64,000 nucleotides of DNA from Eubacteriales bacterium (lineage in GTDB: Bacteria > Bacillota > Clostridia > Lachnospirales > Lachnospiraceae), in assembly GCA_030527665.1 (NCBI GenBank), contig JAUNAK010000001.1, forward strand, positions 1-64,000, in the 5' to 3' direction. Within the stretch, counting starts at the first letter, position 1. The number at the start of each line of letters is the position of its first letter. The translations under genes were made by a program, and so were the position numbers. The notes under the pieces were generated by a model that saw nothing but the letters and a program-made list of their open reading frames with translations, did not search any database and was not told the origin of the DNA. Shown piece after piece: positions 15,897 through 25,258 of this stretch.

Positions 15897-15928
15897 ATTT
15901 TTTGAATATAGTGTAAACAAACCATGAA

Positions 15929-15963
15929 CAAAAAAACAGCCGCCCCGGAGGACGACTGTTTTC
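15929..15963 (-). terminator. Intra-locus terminator between permease and binding-protein genes
   Basis: The minus strand carries an imperfect stem AACAGTCGTCC/GGGCGGCTGTT followed by seven T, about 60 bases after the permease stop codon. Confidence 0.75.
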
Positions 15964-16022
15964 TTATATCCTTATTTGTCTGCTATGCAGATTTTCCCGC
16001 AGGCTTCGCATTCTATGAATAC

Positions 16023-17030
16023 TTATACCGCTGCTCTTTTCTTTTTGTTGCTGATGCTCTGGGAAATTCCCGGAATCAGTGCGGATGCGATCAGCAGGAT
16101 ACCGATGATAACCAGAATCGTCTGGCCGCTCATGTTCAGCTGTCCGAGAGCGATTCGCAGACATACGATGGTGAAGCCGGCCAGTGTAGCGCCAACAAGG
16201 TTTCCTTTACCACCAGTAGTAGCGATTCCGCCGAATACACACATAGCGATAACGTCCATCTCAAAGCCCTGTCCGGTCGTTGTGTTTGCACCGAAGGTGG
16301 TTGCCAGCATGAACAGTGCACAGATACCTGCCATCAGACCGATCAGTGTCATACAAATCCAGCGGATACGCTGTACCGGAATTCCGGCATACAGTGCTGC
16401 GGTCTTGTTGGATCCAACTGCATACAGCTTCCGTCCGAAGGTAGTTCTGGACAGTACAAAGATATAAATCACTGCTGTAAGGATGATCAGGAAGAATGCG
16501 ATCGGGAACGGTCCGATTCTTCCGCCGATCTTCGCAAAGCCGGCTGTATCGGTAAGTGCGATAGATCCGCCGCTTCCCATGGAAACCTCTGCAATACCAC
16601 GGAAAATAATCTGTGTACCAAGTGTAATGATCATGGTCGGCAGTTCGGTGAAGTTTGTGGCAATGATACCGTTCAGGCATCCGCAGGCCAGACCGATCAG
16701 CAGACAGGCAATTACCTGTACGACCATCGGAGCACCTGCACGGTTGATGAAGCAGGTTAACGTTGCGGATAAACAAACGATCGCGCCGACGGAGATATCG
16801 ATCTCACCGATAACCAGAATAAAGCCCATGGCAAACATCATAAACAGCTCTGCCAGATATTTCGGCATCTCACGCAGAACATTGGTGAATGTGTAACTCG
16901 GAGAAACAACTGAACCGAAGATCAGTACACCGATAAAAATAAGTACAAGTCCGCCCTCCCAGCTGAGAATCTTTTTCTTAAGACTATTCTGCGGGGTGGC
17001 ATTAATTTCTCTTCCGGATTTTCCTGCCAT
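16023..17030 (-). CDS. CUT2 sugar ABC transporter permease (second)
   Basis: The 335-aa, very hydrophobic product belongs to BPD_transp_2 (RbsC/RhaQ/LsrD-like), with 8-10 membrane spans. The EAA-like cytoplasmic loop is TTFGRKLYAVGSNKTAALYAGI, and the conserved GEIDISVGAIVCL and CVFGGIATTGGKGNLVGATL segments are present. It pairs with the permease at 17033-18016; the two genes are separated by 2 bases, implying coupling and a heterodimeric channel. Confidence 0.9.
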   Translation of the reverse strand: MAGKSGREINATPQNSLKKKILSWEGGLVLIFIGVLIFGSVVSPSYTFTNVLREMPKYLAELFMMFAMGFILVIGEIDISVGAIVCLSATLTCFINRAGAPMVVQVIACLLIGLACGCLNGIIATNFTELPTMIITLGTQIIFRGIAEVSMGSGGSIALTDTAGFAKIGGRIGPFPIAFFLIILTAVIYIFVLSRTTFGRKLYAVGSNKTAALYAGIPVQRIRWICMTLIGLMAGICALFMLATTFGANTTTGQGFEMDVIAMCVFGGIATTGGKGNLVGATLAGFTIVCLRIALGQLNMSGQTILVIIGILLIASALIPGISQSISNKKKRAAV

Positions 17031-17032
17031 GA

Positions 17033-18016
17033 TTACATCTCCCTTCTTTCCAGATTAGCCTTGTCCATAGCACGCTGTGTAATAACGTTAACAAGTACTA
17101 CAACAAGAACAACAACGCCCTTGATCAGGTTCTGCCAGATCGCATCCAGGCCTACCAGCGGAAGCGCTTTTGCAAGAACCGCATAGAACAGTGCTCCGAG
17201 GAAGGTTCCAACGACCGTTCCGCGTCCGCCGTTCATGGAAACACCGCCGATAACGCAGGCAGCGATAACATCCATCTCTTTACCATACTGCATGTTCGGC
17301 TGTGCAGAAGCATAGATGGAAACAGACATGGCACCGGCAATACCTGCCAGAGTACCCATAATGGTGTATGCCCAGGTGATAACAGCATCTACATTGATAC
17401 CGGAGATGCGTGCAGCCTCTGCATTAGAACCTACGGCATAGATTCTGCGGCCGAAGGTCGTCCATTTCATAAGAACAAAGAAAAATACATAGGCAACAAG
17501 CAGCACGATCAGCGGACCGGGAGATCCGGCTTTACCGAACTCTGCAAAATGCGCTACATCCGCACCGGATGCCCACTCATTGTTGGAAACCACATAAGCA
17601 AGTCCGCGCCAGATGTACATAAAGCCCATGGTACAGATGATCGGTGCAAGCTTACCTTTGGAGATGATCAGACCATTCAGAAAACCGCAGGCCAGACCGA
17701 TCACAGCTGCAATCAGGAAGAGTAGCAGCGTATTGGTAAAGCCGGCTTTTTTCTGCAGCATACCGATGATCATACCGGTAAATGCAAGTGTGGATGTGAT
17801 GGAGATATCGATACCTGCGGTAAGCATTACGCAGAGCATTCCGAGTGCCATCAGCATGGTCAATGTGTTATTCAGAAAAATCTGATAGATATTGTTGAGA
17901 GTAAGGAAAGTTCCTCCACTGAGGATATTTACGACGATCAGCATGACAGCCAGGATCAGAACCAGGCTGGCTTCACGGGATCCCGTAATACGTTTCCATA
18001 CGGATTTCTTTTCCAT
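17033..18016 (-). CDS. CUT2 sugar ABC transporter permease (first)
   Basis: The 327-aa product belongs to BPD_transp_2 (RhaP/LsrC-like). It has TAGIDISITSTLAFTGMIIG, the loop TTFGRRIYAVGSNAEAARIS and ACVIGGVSMNGGRGTVVGTF. Its ATG overlaps the stop of the ATPase gene by one base (TAATG). Confidence 0.9.
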   Translation of the reverse strand: MEKKSVWKRITGSREASLVLILAVMLIVVNILSGGTFLTLNNIYQIFLNNTLTMLMALGMLCVMLTAGIDISITSTLAFTGMIIGMLQKKAGFTNTLLLFLIAAVIGLACGFLNGLIISKGKLAPIICTMGFMYIWRGLAYVVSNNEWASGADVAHFAEFGKAGSPGPLIVLLVAYVFFFVLMKWTTFGRRIYAVGSNAEAARISGINVDAVITWAYTIMGTLAGIAGAMSVSIYASAQPNMQYGKEMDVIAACVIGGVSMNGGRGTVVGTFLGALFYAVLAKALPLVGLDAIWQNLIKGVVVLVVVLVNVITQRAMDKANLERREM

Positions 18017-19542
18017 TATTCAGCGGCCTCCTTTCCTTTTTCCATGGAGAGCTCAAGCAGTCCCTCCTGTGTTGCTTCCGTAATATCCACGCAGCCGGTC
18101 ACACGGCCTTTGCACATGGTATAAATACGATCGGACATACCGAGGATCTCGGACATCTCGGAGGAGATCAGCAGGATACCAAAGCCCTGCTTTGCAAGAT
18201 CACCCATGATCGCATAGATCTCTGCTTTTGCACCTACGTCGACACCCTTTGTCGGCTCATCCATGATCAGGACCTTCATGTTGTCCTGCGCAAGTGCCTT
18301 TGCCACAACGACCTTCTGCTGGTTACCGCCGGAAAGCGTTCCCGCTCCGTCAAAGATCGTTACAGCCTTTGTATCTACATCCTCCAGAAGTCTCTTGGAG
18401 AGTGCATATTCCGCTTTCTCGTTTTTCACCTTGAACGGTCCCTTTGCCAGCTTATCCTGGATCGGAAGGATTACGTTATCGCCTAATCCCCACTTCAGAA
18501 TAAGACCCTGTTTGGAACGGTCCTCCGGAAGAAGAATGATACCTGCATCCATGGCATCCTTCGGGTTTCTGATCGTAACTTCTTTGCCCTCGACAAATAC
18601 CTTTCCGGAATCCGGTTTTACGATACCGCATACCGCCTGGATCGTCTCGGTACGTCCCGCACCGACCAGACCGGTCAGTCCGACGATCTCACCTGCACGG
18701 ATATTCAAAGCAACATCCTTGAAATAACCCATGCGGCTCATATTTTCAAAACGGAAGATTTCCTTACCGATCTCTACCTTCGGCTTCGGATACATATCGG
18801 TGATCTCACGACCAACCATGGCCTTGATCAGATCCGGTGTTGTGATCTTGTCTACATCATAGGTTCCGATGTACTGGGAATCACGGAATACGGTAACCCG
18901 CTCAGCCAGTCGATACATATCCTCCATACGATGTGAAATGAAGATAATGGAAACACCTTCTGCCTTCAGCTGATCAACGATGCGGTACAGTTTCTCAGAC
19001 TCGTTTGCTGTAAGAGCTGCTGTCGGCTCATCAAGGATGATGATCTTTGCATGGGTAGAAAGCGCTTTTGCGATCTCAACCATCTGCTGCTGCGCAACGG
19101 AAAGAGCACCCATCTCCTCTGTCGGTTTGAAATCCGCATCCAGTCTGTCCAACAGTTTCTTTGCTTCCTGGTTCATGGCTCTCCACTGAATAAAGCCGCT
19201 CTTTTTGAACTCATGACCCATAAAAATATTCTCTGTAACGGTAAGCTCCGGATAAATGGTCGGATGCTGATATACCGCTGCGATACCTGCAGCCAGTGCA
19301 TCCTTCGGTCCTTTGAAATGAACCTCCGTACCGTTCAGGTACATGCTTCCTTCTTCTGCCGCATGTACACCGGTAATAACTTTGATAAATGTAGATTTAC
19401 CTGCTCCGTTTTCGCCCATCAGAGCATGTACTTCTCCACGGCGCAGCTTGAACTGTACGTTGTTCAACGCTTTTACACCCGGGAAAATCTTGGTAATGCC
19501 TCTAAGTTCCAGAATAAGATCTTCTGATACATTTGCTGACAC
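18016..19542 (-). CDS. CUT2 sugar ABC transporter ATP-binding protein (double ABC domain)
   Basis: The 508-aa product contains two ABC domains. The first has Walker A GENGAGKST, signature LSVAQQQMVEIAKAL and Walker B IIILDEPTAAL. The second has the degenerate Walker A GLVGAGRTE with LSGGNQQKVVVAKAL and LIMDEPTKGVDVG, the pattern usual for RbsA/RhaT/LsrA. The frame can be read from an ATG at 19587, but the predicted transcription start lies at about 19565. The GTG at 19542 has AAAGGGGG before it, so I take the GTG. Confidence 0.9.
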   Translation of the reverse strand: MSANVSEDLILELRGITKIFPGVKALNNVQFKLRRGEVHALMGENGAGKSTFIKVITGVHAAEEGSMYLNGTEVHFKGPKDALAAGIAAVYQHPTIYPELTVTENIFMGHEFKKSGFIQWRAMNQEAKKLLDRLDADFKPTEEMGALSVAQQQMVEIAKALSTHAKIIILDEPTAALTANESEKLYRIVDQLKAEGVSIIFISHRMEDMYRLAERVTVFRDSQYIGTYDVDKITTPDLIKAMVGREITDMYPKPKVEIGKEIFRFENMSRMGYFKDVALNIRAGEIVGLTGLVGAGRTETIQAVCGIVKPDSGKVFVEGKEVTIRNPKDAMDAGIILLPEDRSKQGLILKWGLGDNVILPIQDKLAKGPFKVKNEKAEYALSKRLLEDVDTKAVTIFDGAGTLSGGNQQKVVVAKALAQDNMKVLIMDEPTKGVDVGAKAEIYAIMGDLAKQGFGILLISSEMSEILGMSDRIYTMCKGRVTGCVDITEATQEGLLELSMEKGKEAAE

Positions 19543-19571
19543 TTGTTTATCCCCCTTTCCATGATGTCTAA

Positions 19572-19627
19572 AGTATAGCATCGGCATTTTTTCGGTTTAA
19601 GAGGAATTTTTTTTGGATTATGGTAAA
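19572..19627 (-). promoter_or_regulatory. Promoter and composite activator site of the ABC importer operon
   Basis: The extended -10 TGCTATACT has TATACT at 19572-19577, preceded by GCCGA as at the binding-protein promoter. The upstream block on the plus strand, GAGGAATTTTTTTTGGATTA then TGGTAAA (19601-19627), resembles the block at 15871-15896 in content and distance. Confidence 0.6.
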
Positions 19628-19741
19628 TTTTTCCACTCCAAATCGTTTTCTGCTATACTGAAAATAATGGGAGCCGAATAGGAAAACATTCTCGGTATTC
19701 CACTGCAAAATCTACATCTATATAATATCCGGAGGTATTCC

Positions 19742-21295
19742 TTGAAAATATTGATTGCCGATGATGAAACCCTGACCCGAACCGGTCTTCAGAAATCCGT
19801 CAACTGGAGAGATCTTGGAATCAATGAGATCTATACGGCTGAAGACGGCGTCGAAGGACTGAAAAAAGCACTGCTGTACCGGCCGGACATCGTTCTGAGT
19901 GATGTCCGCATGCCCCGTATGACAGGAATCGAGATGATGGACAAGATCCGGGAACAGCTTCCGGATTCTGTCTTTGTATTTATGAGCGGCTATTCCGATA
20001 AAGAGTATCTGAAAGCAGCGATCCGGCTGCAGGCCGTCAACTACGTTGAAAAACCGCTTGATATCGCCGAAGTGGAGGCCGCACTGCGCGATGCAGCCGA
20101 ACGCTGCCGTTCCATCCATCAGAACCATCGGGCGGATTCTCTTTCCGCATCCGAGCTGGCACTGTATTTTACAATGCCCTATGCAGGCGTTCAGGAACAG
20201 CTGAAAAGCCTCTGCGAACGTTACAGCCGCCGTTTCGGCGGGGAAGAGATCTTCCGTTCGGCGGTATCCCTGATTCTGCAGATCGATGAACGAATGGAAC
20301 TGTCCCCTGCCTTCCTGTCCGAACTGGAAACAGGACTGGAGCCGATCCTTCAAATCCATCATCTGCACATGGCTGCCGCTTCTAAGAAGGCAAATCTGTT
20401 TGTCCTCCATCTGTTCCGGGAAACGCCGTTTTCTCCTCGAACGCTAACCTATGTCACCGATGCCCTGTCCGGGCAGCTGGCAGCTGTGGATAACTACTAT
20501 CTGGCAGCCGGAACGACCGTATCGGGGATCAGCCATATATATGATTCTTACAGTTCGTCGGTTATCAGCCTGCAGCACAGCTTTTTCCGTGCGCCCGGTT
20601 CCCTGATCCTTCCGGAACTTCCGGCACCGGATCCGGCGGAAACCTCTTCGGAAAAACTGGAAGCTTCCATGCTGGATGCGATCCGCAGTGCCGACAGTGC
20701 ACAGATCGACCGGCTTTCCGATGAATTGTATCACTACTACTCGGAAAACCCGCGGATGCTTCGCCGGACGGTACAGACCCTGTATTACCGTCTGCTCTCC
20801 GCCCTTCTGGAACAGCGAAGGCTTCGCATGCTGCCGGGAGCCGGCATTACTTCCGAAGGGGACCTTCTTCTGGATTCCCTTTCCCTCTGCTTCTCTTATG
20901 AAGAGCTGCATGCACTTCTGGTGCAGAATCTTCGTAAATATACGGAAGATATCAACAATTATGTTCCGGAAAATTCGTCGGTCTATCTGATCAAGAATTA
21001 TATAAGGAAGAATTACGCCGATCCGCAGCTCTCCACCAAGGAGATCAGTGAATATGCGTCTCTGTCCGCTTCCTACGCCTGCACCGTATTCAAAAACGAA
21101 ACCGGTCAGACCCTGAACCAGTACCTGACAGAGTATCGCATGGAACGTGCCAAGGAACTGCTGGCTGATCCCCGACACAACATCTCCGATATCTCGATCA
21201 TGGTCGGCTATAACGACAGCAACTATTTCGGTAAGGCTTTCAAAAAATACTCCGGCAGTTCTCCCTCGGATTACCGGGAAAGCAGGCTCGTATGA
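19742..21295 (+). CDS. YesN-type response regulator (REC plus AraC-type HTH)
   Basis: The 517-aa product has an N-terminal receiver (acidic DDE, phospho-acceptor D54 in VLSDVRMPRM, conserved KP at VEKPLD), a ~300-residue middle region with no motif I recognise, and a C-terminal AraC/XylS double HTH (IRKNYADPQLSTKEISEYAS; DISIMVGYNDSNYFGKAFKK). The TTG start is chosen because GGAGG lies 7 bases upstream. It overlaps the kinase gene by 4 bases (ATGA). It is divergent from the sugar importer and is the likely activator of both importer promoters. Confidence 0.9.
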   Translation: MKILIADDETLTRTGLQKSVNWRDLGINEIYTAEDGVEGLKKALLYRPDIVLSDVRMPRMTGIEMMDKIREQLPDSVFVFMSGYSDKEYLKAAIRLQAVNYVEKPLDIAEVEAALRDAAERCRSIHQNHRADSLSASELALYFTMPYAGVQEQLKSLCERYSRRFGGEEIFRSAVSLILQIDERMELSPAFLSELETGLEPILQIHHLHMAAASKKANLFVLHLFRETPFSPRTLTYVTDALSGQLAAVDNYYLAAGTTVSGISHIYDSYSSSVISLQHSFFRAPGSLILPELPAPDPAETSSEKLEASMLDAIRSADSAQIDRLSDELYHYYSENPRMLRRTVQTLYYRLLSALLEQRRLRMLPGAGITSEGDLLLDSLSLCFSYEELHALLVQNLRKYTEDINNYVPENSSVYLIKNYIRKNYADPQLSTKEISEYASLSASYACTVFKNETGQTLNQYLTEYRMERAKELLADPRHNISDISIMVGYNDSNYFGKAFKKYSGSSPSDYRESRLV

Positions 21296-23109
21296 AGCTG
21301 TTTCACATGATTCGAAAATTCTTTGGAAATCTGAAGATCCGGACCAAACTTTTTCTGCTGATCCTGCTTGCTGTTTCGATCCCGATGCTGGTCGTCAGTT
21401 TTCTGCTTTCCAACAGTCTGCGTCAGATGATCACCTCGGATACCCTGCGAAATGAGCAGCTGAGCACGGCAAAAACCGCACCTTATCTTCGCACAGCTCT
21501 GAATCAGGTCATCTCCGTGGAAAATTCCGTTACAGCAACTGCCTTCAGCGATCGGATCTTCAATGCGACCTTGTCTGAAGATATCGATCAGGCGCTGACC
21601 GGTTCGGATCTGCAGACTTTTGTATCGGAATGCAGGAGTATTATGACAGATACACCGGTTACTGCTGTCCGTTTCTATGTGGATCTTCCCAGGGAGCACA
21701 GCTTCTTCGCAGAAGCAGATACCATATTCGCACCGCTTTCCTCCGTCAGCACATCCTACTGGTACGGTATTTTTCACAGTACCCGTCCGACCCGGCTTTT
21801 TTGTCCGCCGCTGTACCTGACTCCTCAGGAAAAAGAAAACTATGGTGACTGTGCATATATCCGTCCGCTGTTTATCCGTGACAAGACGGGAAGTTCCATC
21901 CAAGTCTATGAGGTCTATTACTTTAACTCGGATTCTTTGGCTGCCATCATGCAGAACAATCTTTCTCAGGCCGAAAGTGTATCCTATATCGCCAACGATC
22001 GAAATGCCATCGTTGTCAATACCAATCAGGCCCGTGCAAGTATCTACTACATGCCTTATGACAGCATTCGTTCCAATCTGATGAGTTCGAACGGTTTTCT
22101 GGAAAGAGAGATCCTCGGCGAAGAGGTCTATGTCAGCAGCCATTACCTGCCGGAGGCAGAATGGTTCCTGGTTACCGTGACGCCGTCGGCTCCTCTGGTT
22201 GCACGATCACAGCGTATTCTATGGAGCATTATTCTGATCTGGGTCGGTTCCGCACTGCTGAGTATCCTCATTTCCGTTTTTCTGTCCCGATCCATCAGCA
22301 GCCGTCTGCACCGGATCAGTCAGCAGATGACTCTCGTGCGGAATGCTCCGCCGGTTCCCATGCCCGATCCGGAAGAGACCGATGAGATCGGTGAGCTGAC
22401 GGATTCCTACAACTATATGGCACAGCAGATCAATCTGCTGATCGAGGAGCAGAAAAAAGCGTCGGAAGAGCTGCGCGTTGCGGAATTCAAATCCCTGCAG
22501 GCACAGATCAATCCCCATTTCCTGTACAACACCATGGAAATGATCAACTGGATGGCACAGCAGGGGCGAACCAAAGAGACCAACCAGGCGATCCGGGATC
22601 TGTCCCGTTTCTACAAGCTGACACTCAGCCGCAAGGATTCCATCAGCACCATCGAAGAGGAAATCGAACACATTACCATCTACACCCGTCTGCAGAACAT
22701 GCGCTTCGATGATGGTATTGATTTCGTTGTAGACGTTCCGGATTCCCTTCTGGAGTGCCGCATCCCCCGACTGACCCTGCAGCCGGTTATTGAGAACTCC
22801 ATCCTGCACGGCATTCTGGAAAAAGAAAGTCATCGCGGCACCATCGTTCTGACCGGATGGCAGGAAGACGACACGGCTGTACTGCTGCTTTCCGATGACG
22901 GCATCGGCATTGCACCTGACATCCTTCCGAAGATCCTCACCGGAACTCTGGAGAATACAGGAAAAGGCAATCACATCGCCGTCTATAATACCCATCGGCG
23001 TCTGCAGATCCTCTACGGTCCCAATTACGGACTGCACTACCGCAGCACACCGGGCGAAGGAACCGAGGTAGAGATCCGGCTGCCCTATTCCCCGATCAAT
23101 AATGTTTAA
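21292..23109 (+). CDS. YesM-type sensor histidine kinase
   Basis: The 605-aa product has a membrane span near residues 17-38, a ~260-residue extracytoplasmic sensor of dCache type, a second span near 305-330, and a HAMP linker (SSRLHRISQQMTLVR). The His_kinase domain follows, with phospho-acceptor H409 in QINPHFLYNTM, then HATPase_c with N-box VIENSILHG, DDGIGI and GKGNHIAVYN. This is the kinase class usually paired with YesN regulators and placed beside sugar ABC importers. It may sense the sugar directly or through the binding protein. Confidence 0.9.
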   Translation: MKLFHMIRKFFGNLKIRTKLFLLILLAVSIPMLVVSFLLSNSLRQMITSDTLRNEQLSTAKTAPYLRTALNQVISVENSVTATAFSDRIFNATLSEDIDQALTGSDLQTFVSECRSIMTDTPVTAVRFYVDLPREHSFFAEADTIFAPLSSVSTSYWYGIFHSTRPTRLFCPPLYLTPQEKENYGDCAYIRPLFIRDKTGSSIQVYEVYYFNSDSLAAIMQNNLSQAESVSYIANDRNAIVVNTNQARASIYYMPYDSIRSNLMSSNGFLEREILGEEVYVSSHYLPEAEWFLVTVTPSAPLVARSQRILWSIILIWVGSALLSILISVFLSRSISSRLHRISQQMTLVRNAPPVPMPDPEETDEIGELTDSYNYMAQQINLLIEEQKKASEELRVAEFKSLQAQINPHFLYNTMEMINWMAQQGRTKETNQAIRDLSRFYKLTLSRKDSISTIEEEIEHITIYTRLQNMRFDDGIDFVVDVPDSLLECRIPRLTLQPVIENSILHGILEKESHRGTIVLTGWQEDDTAVLLLSDDGIGIAPDILPKILTGTLENTGKGNHIAVYNTHRRLQILYGPNYGLHYRSTPGEGTEVEIRLPYSPINNV

Positions 23110-23110
23110 A

Positions 23111-23152
23111 ACAACGAAGGCGGGAGCTGATCACTCCCGCCTTCGCTGTTGT
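23111..23152. terminator. Bidirectional terminator between convergent units
   Basis: The stem GAAGGCGGGAG/CTCCCGCCTTC with flanking ACAAC/GTTGT lies between the kinase stop and the hydantoinase-like stop. Confidence 0.85.
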
Positions 23153-23176
23153 CTATGAAATTCACTCACAGGTTTC

Positions 23177-25237
23177 TCAAATATGAAACACATCGGTGAT
23201 CGTTGACTCAACGATCGTCTCAAAGAAAGCAAACTGCGTCCGGATCTGCTCCTTCGTTGTCTTTACCTCTGCGTTGGGATCTGCCCGGTGCTTAGCGGCC
23301 TTTTCCCGCACCTTTCGAACTGTCATTTCCACCGCGTATTTTTCCGCATCCGGATACTCCTCGAACATCAGCCGTTCTTCTCCGTCATATACGGAATAGC
23401 CGTTGGGAGTCGCTCCCTGGAACTCGGCCTTTACCCTGGCCTTTTCACGCAGAACGACCTGTCCCGCGATCGCACCGAGGGCATTGGCCACCGATGCATA
23501 CCGGTTGATGACTGCTCTGGTTCCGAGAAGTCCGGCGACCTTTGACAGAAATACATGTGTCGGTGCTCCTACACCGATGATCGGAAGGTCGGTCTCCAGC
23601 CGGATCTCCATCCAGTCCGGCTTTTTGCCGCCTGCATCATTCGCCTTTTCGAAGGCTTCTTCAAAACTCCACTCCAACAGGGCCTTGACACCTTCCTGAC
23701 TCAGCAGCCGTTTCTTCTTGGGATATTTGCGGTCCAGCAGGATCTCGGCGATCCGGCAGTACATCTTTTTCATAACCAGCTTATAAACAAGATCCGGAAT
23801 CGCCTCCGGTTTGGTACCCGTGGTTCTTCCGAGAAATTCCATGGCGTACTGCACCGCTTTACCGCTGCGGTTCACCGGTTCGTCCATGACATCCGGATCC
23901 AGATCCCCCTTGCGGATCATCATATCCGTAGGCGTCAGACCGCTTCGCATAACGATGCCTTCCGCTTCCAGACGATCGATCTTCAGCTGGTAGATGCTGC
24001 TGTCCATCTGTTCCGCCAGTTCTTCGATCATCAGCGGTCCATCCTGCAGCAGACGAATGACTTTCTGTTCTTTTTCCGAATAGTTTTCCATTCGTTCCGT
24101 ATGTGTTCCGTCAGCCAGATTTTTCTGCAGTACCCAGAAGTCACTGATCATGCGGGTATGCGTCCGCTTGGATTCCGCCAGCCACTTCAGCTTTTGGATC
24201 ACCTGCGGATATCTGCCTGCCAGCACTGACAGCGGCACCACGCGGTCTTCGCAGAGCATGATATCAAAATCCTTGAATCGTACTGCACTGTCTCCGCCCA
24301 GCAGACAGGTATTGACATACAGCCCCTTTACCGTGGTCTTCCATGGCCCGATCGTAATACCGTCGGAAGCAAGGATCGGATTTTTGTCGCGAATCAGGGC
24401 AATGTCTGTCGTTGTGCCGCCCATATCCACAATGATCGCATTTTCTTCACCTGCAAGGACACTGCCGCCGATGGTACTTGCAGCCGGACCGGAAAGCAGT
24501 GTTTCTACCGGCAGTTCCCGTACCAGTTCCTCTGTCAGCAGACTGCCGTCACTTTTCACGATCGCAATCGGCATATGCAGATTTCGGGCCTTCAATGCAT
24601 GCCGGACTGCAATCAGAAATTCATCGATCAGCGGAATCAGCCGTGCATTCAGAAGTGTTCCCGCTCCTCGTTTCAGAACATCCACATCTTCAAACATATC
24701 ATGTGCAGTCGTTACCGGAATTCCCAGCGTTTCTTCCAGAACTTCCTTGGATTTTCGTTCCAGCTTGCCGCCGTCCGCCCGTGGATAGATCTGCGTGATT
24801 CCCACTGACTTGCATCCTGCAAACCAATCTGCCGCATTGGTCCGTATCATTTCCCAGTCCGGTTCCATCGGATTGGAAAAGAAATGTTCCGGTCTTCCGT
24901 CCACAAAGACCAGCTGATTCAGATCCTGCATACCGTACTTTGCATACACCGATTCCAGATTCGCCATGGAATCCGGATTGCAGCCGATCATCAGGCATTT
25001 GGCTCTGCCTCCCTTATTCTCCAGAGAAGCATTGGTTGCCAGTGTTGTGGACAGAGCCAGCAATTCTGCCTTCTTCAGCAGCTCACGATCCATCATATCC
25101 AGACCGCGGAGAATACCGATCTCCAGATTTTCTCTGGTTGTCGGGGTCTTGCCGGAGCAAAGTACTTTACGGGTGTCAAAATCGTATACGACCACATCCG
25201 TATAAGTTCCTCCGGTATCTACGCCTATTCCGATCAT
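23177..25237 (-). CDS. Hydantoinase/oxoprolinase-family ASKHA ATPase of the methyl-corrinoid cassette
   Basis: The 686-aa product has the actin-fold phosphate-binding motifs GIGVDTGGTYTDVVVYDF and IIVDMGGTTTDIALI, and the LSGPAAS signature of hydantoinase A-type proteins. No hydantoinase B partner is present. Around residues 382-450 there is a segment resembling a winged helix (EKEQKVIRLLQDGPLMIEEL, then LEAEGIVMRSGL). The gene follows the ferredoxin-type activator by 21 bases. Its role is unknown; linkage suggests a part in handling or activating the corrinoid proteins rather than hydantoin hydrolysis. Confidence 0.75.
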   Translation of the reverse strand: MIGIGVDTGGTYTDVVVYDFDTRKVLCSGKTPTTRENLEIGILRGLDMMDRELLKKAELLALSTTLATNASLENKGGRAKCLMIGCNPDSMANLESVYAKYGMQDLNQLVFVDGRPEHFFSNPMEPDWEMIRTNAADWFAGCKSVGITQIYPRADGGKLERKSKEVLEETLGIPVTTAHDMFEDVDVLKRGAGTLLNARLIPLIDEFLIAVRHALKARNLHMPIAIVKSDGSLLTEELVRELPVETLLSGPAASTIGGSVLAGEENAIIVDMGGTTTDIALIRDKNPILASDGITIGPWKTTVKGLYVNTCLLGGDSAVRFKDFDIMLCEDRVVPLSVLAGRYPQVIQKLKWLAESKRTHTRMISDFWVLQKNLADGTHTERMENYSEKEQKVIRLLQDGPLMIEELAEQMDSSIYQLKIDRLEAEGIVMRSGLTPTDMMIRKGDLDPDVMDEPVNRSGKAVQYAMEFLGRTTGTKPEAIPDLVYKLVMKKMYCRIAEILLDRKYPKKKRLLSQEGVKALLEWSFEEAFEKANDAGGKKPDWMEIRLETDLPIIGVGAPTHVFLSKVAGLLGTRAVINRYASVANALGAIAGQVVLREKARVKAEFQGATPNGYSVYDGEERLMFEEYPDAEKYAVEMTVRKVREKAAKHRADPNAEVKTTKEQIRTQFAFFETIVESTITDVFHI

Positions 25238-25258
25238 TTCTTACTTACTCCCCTTCTA

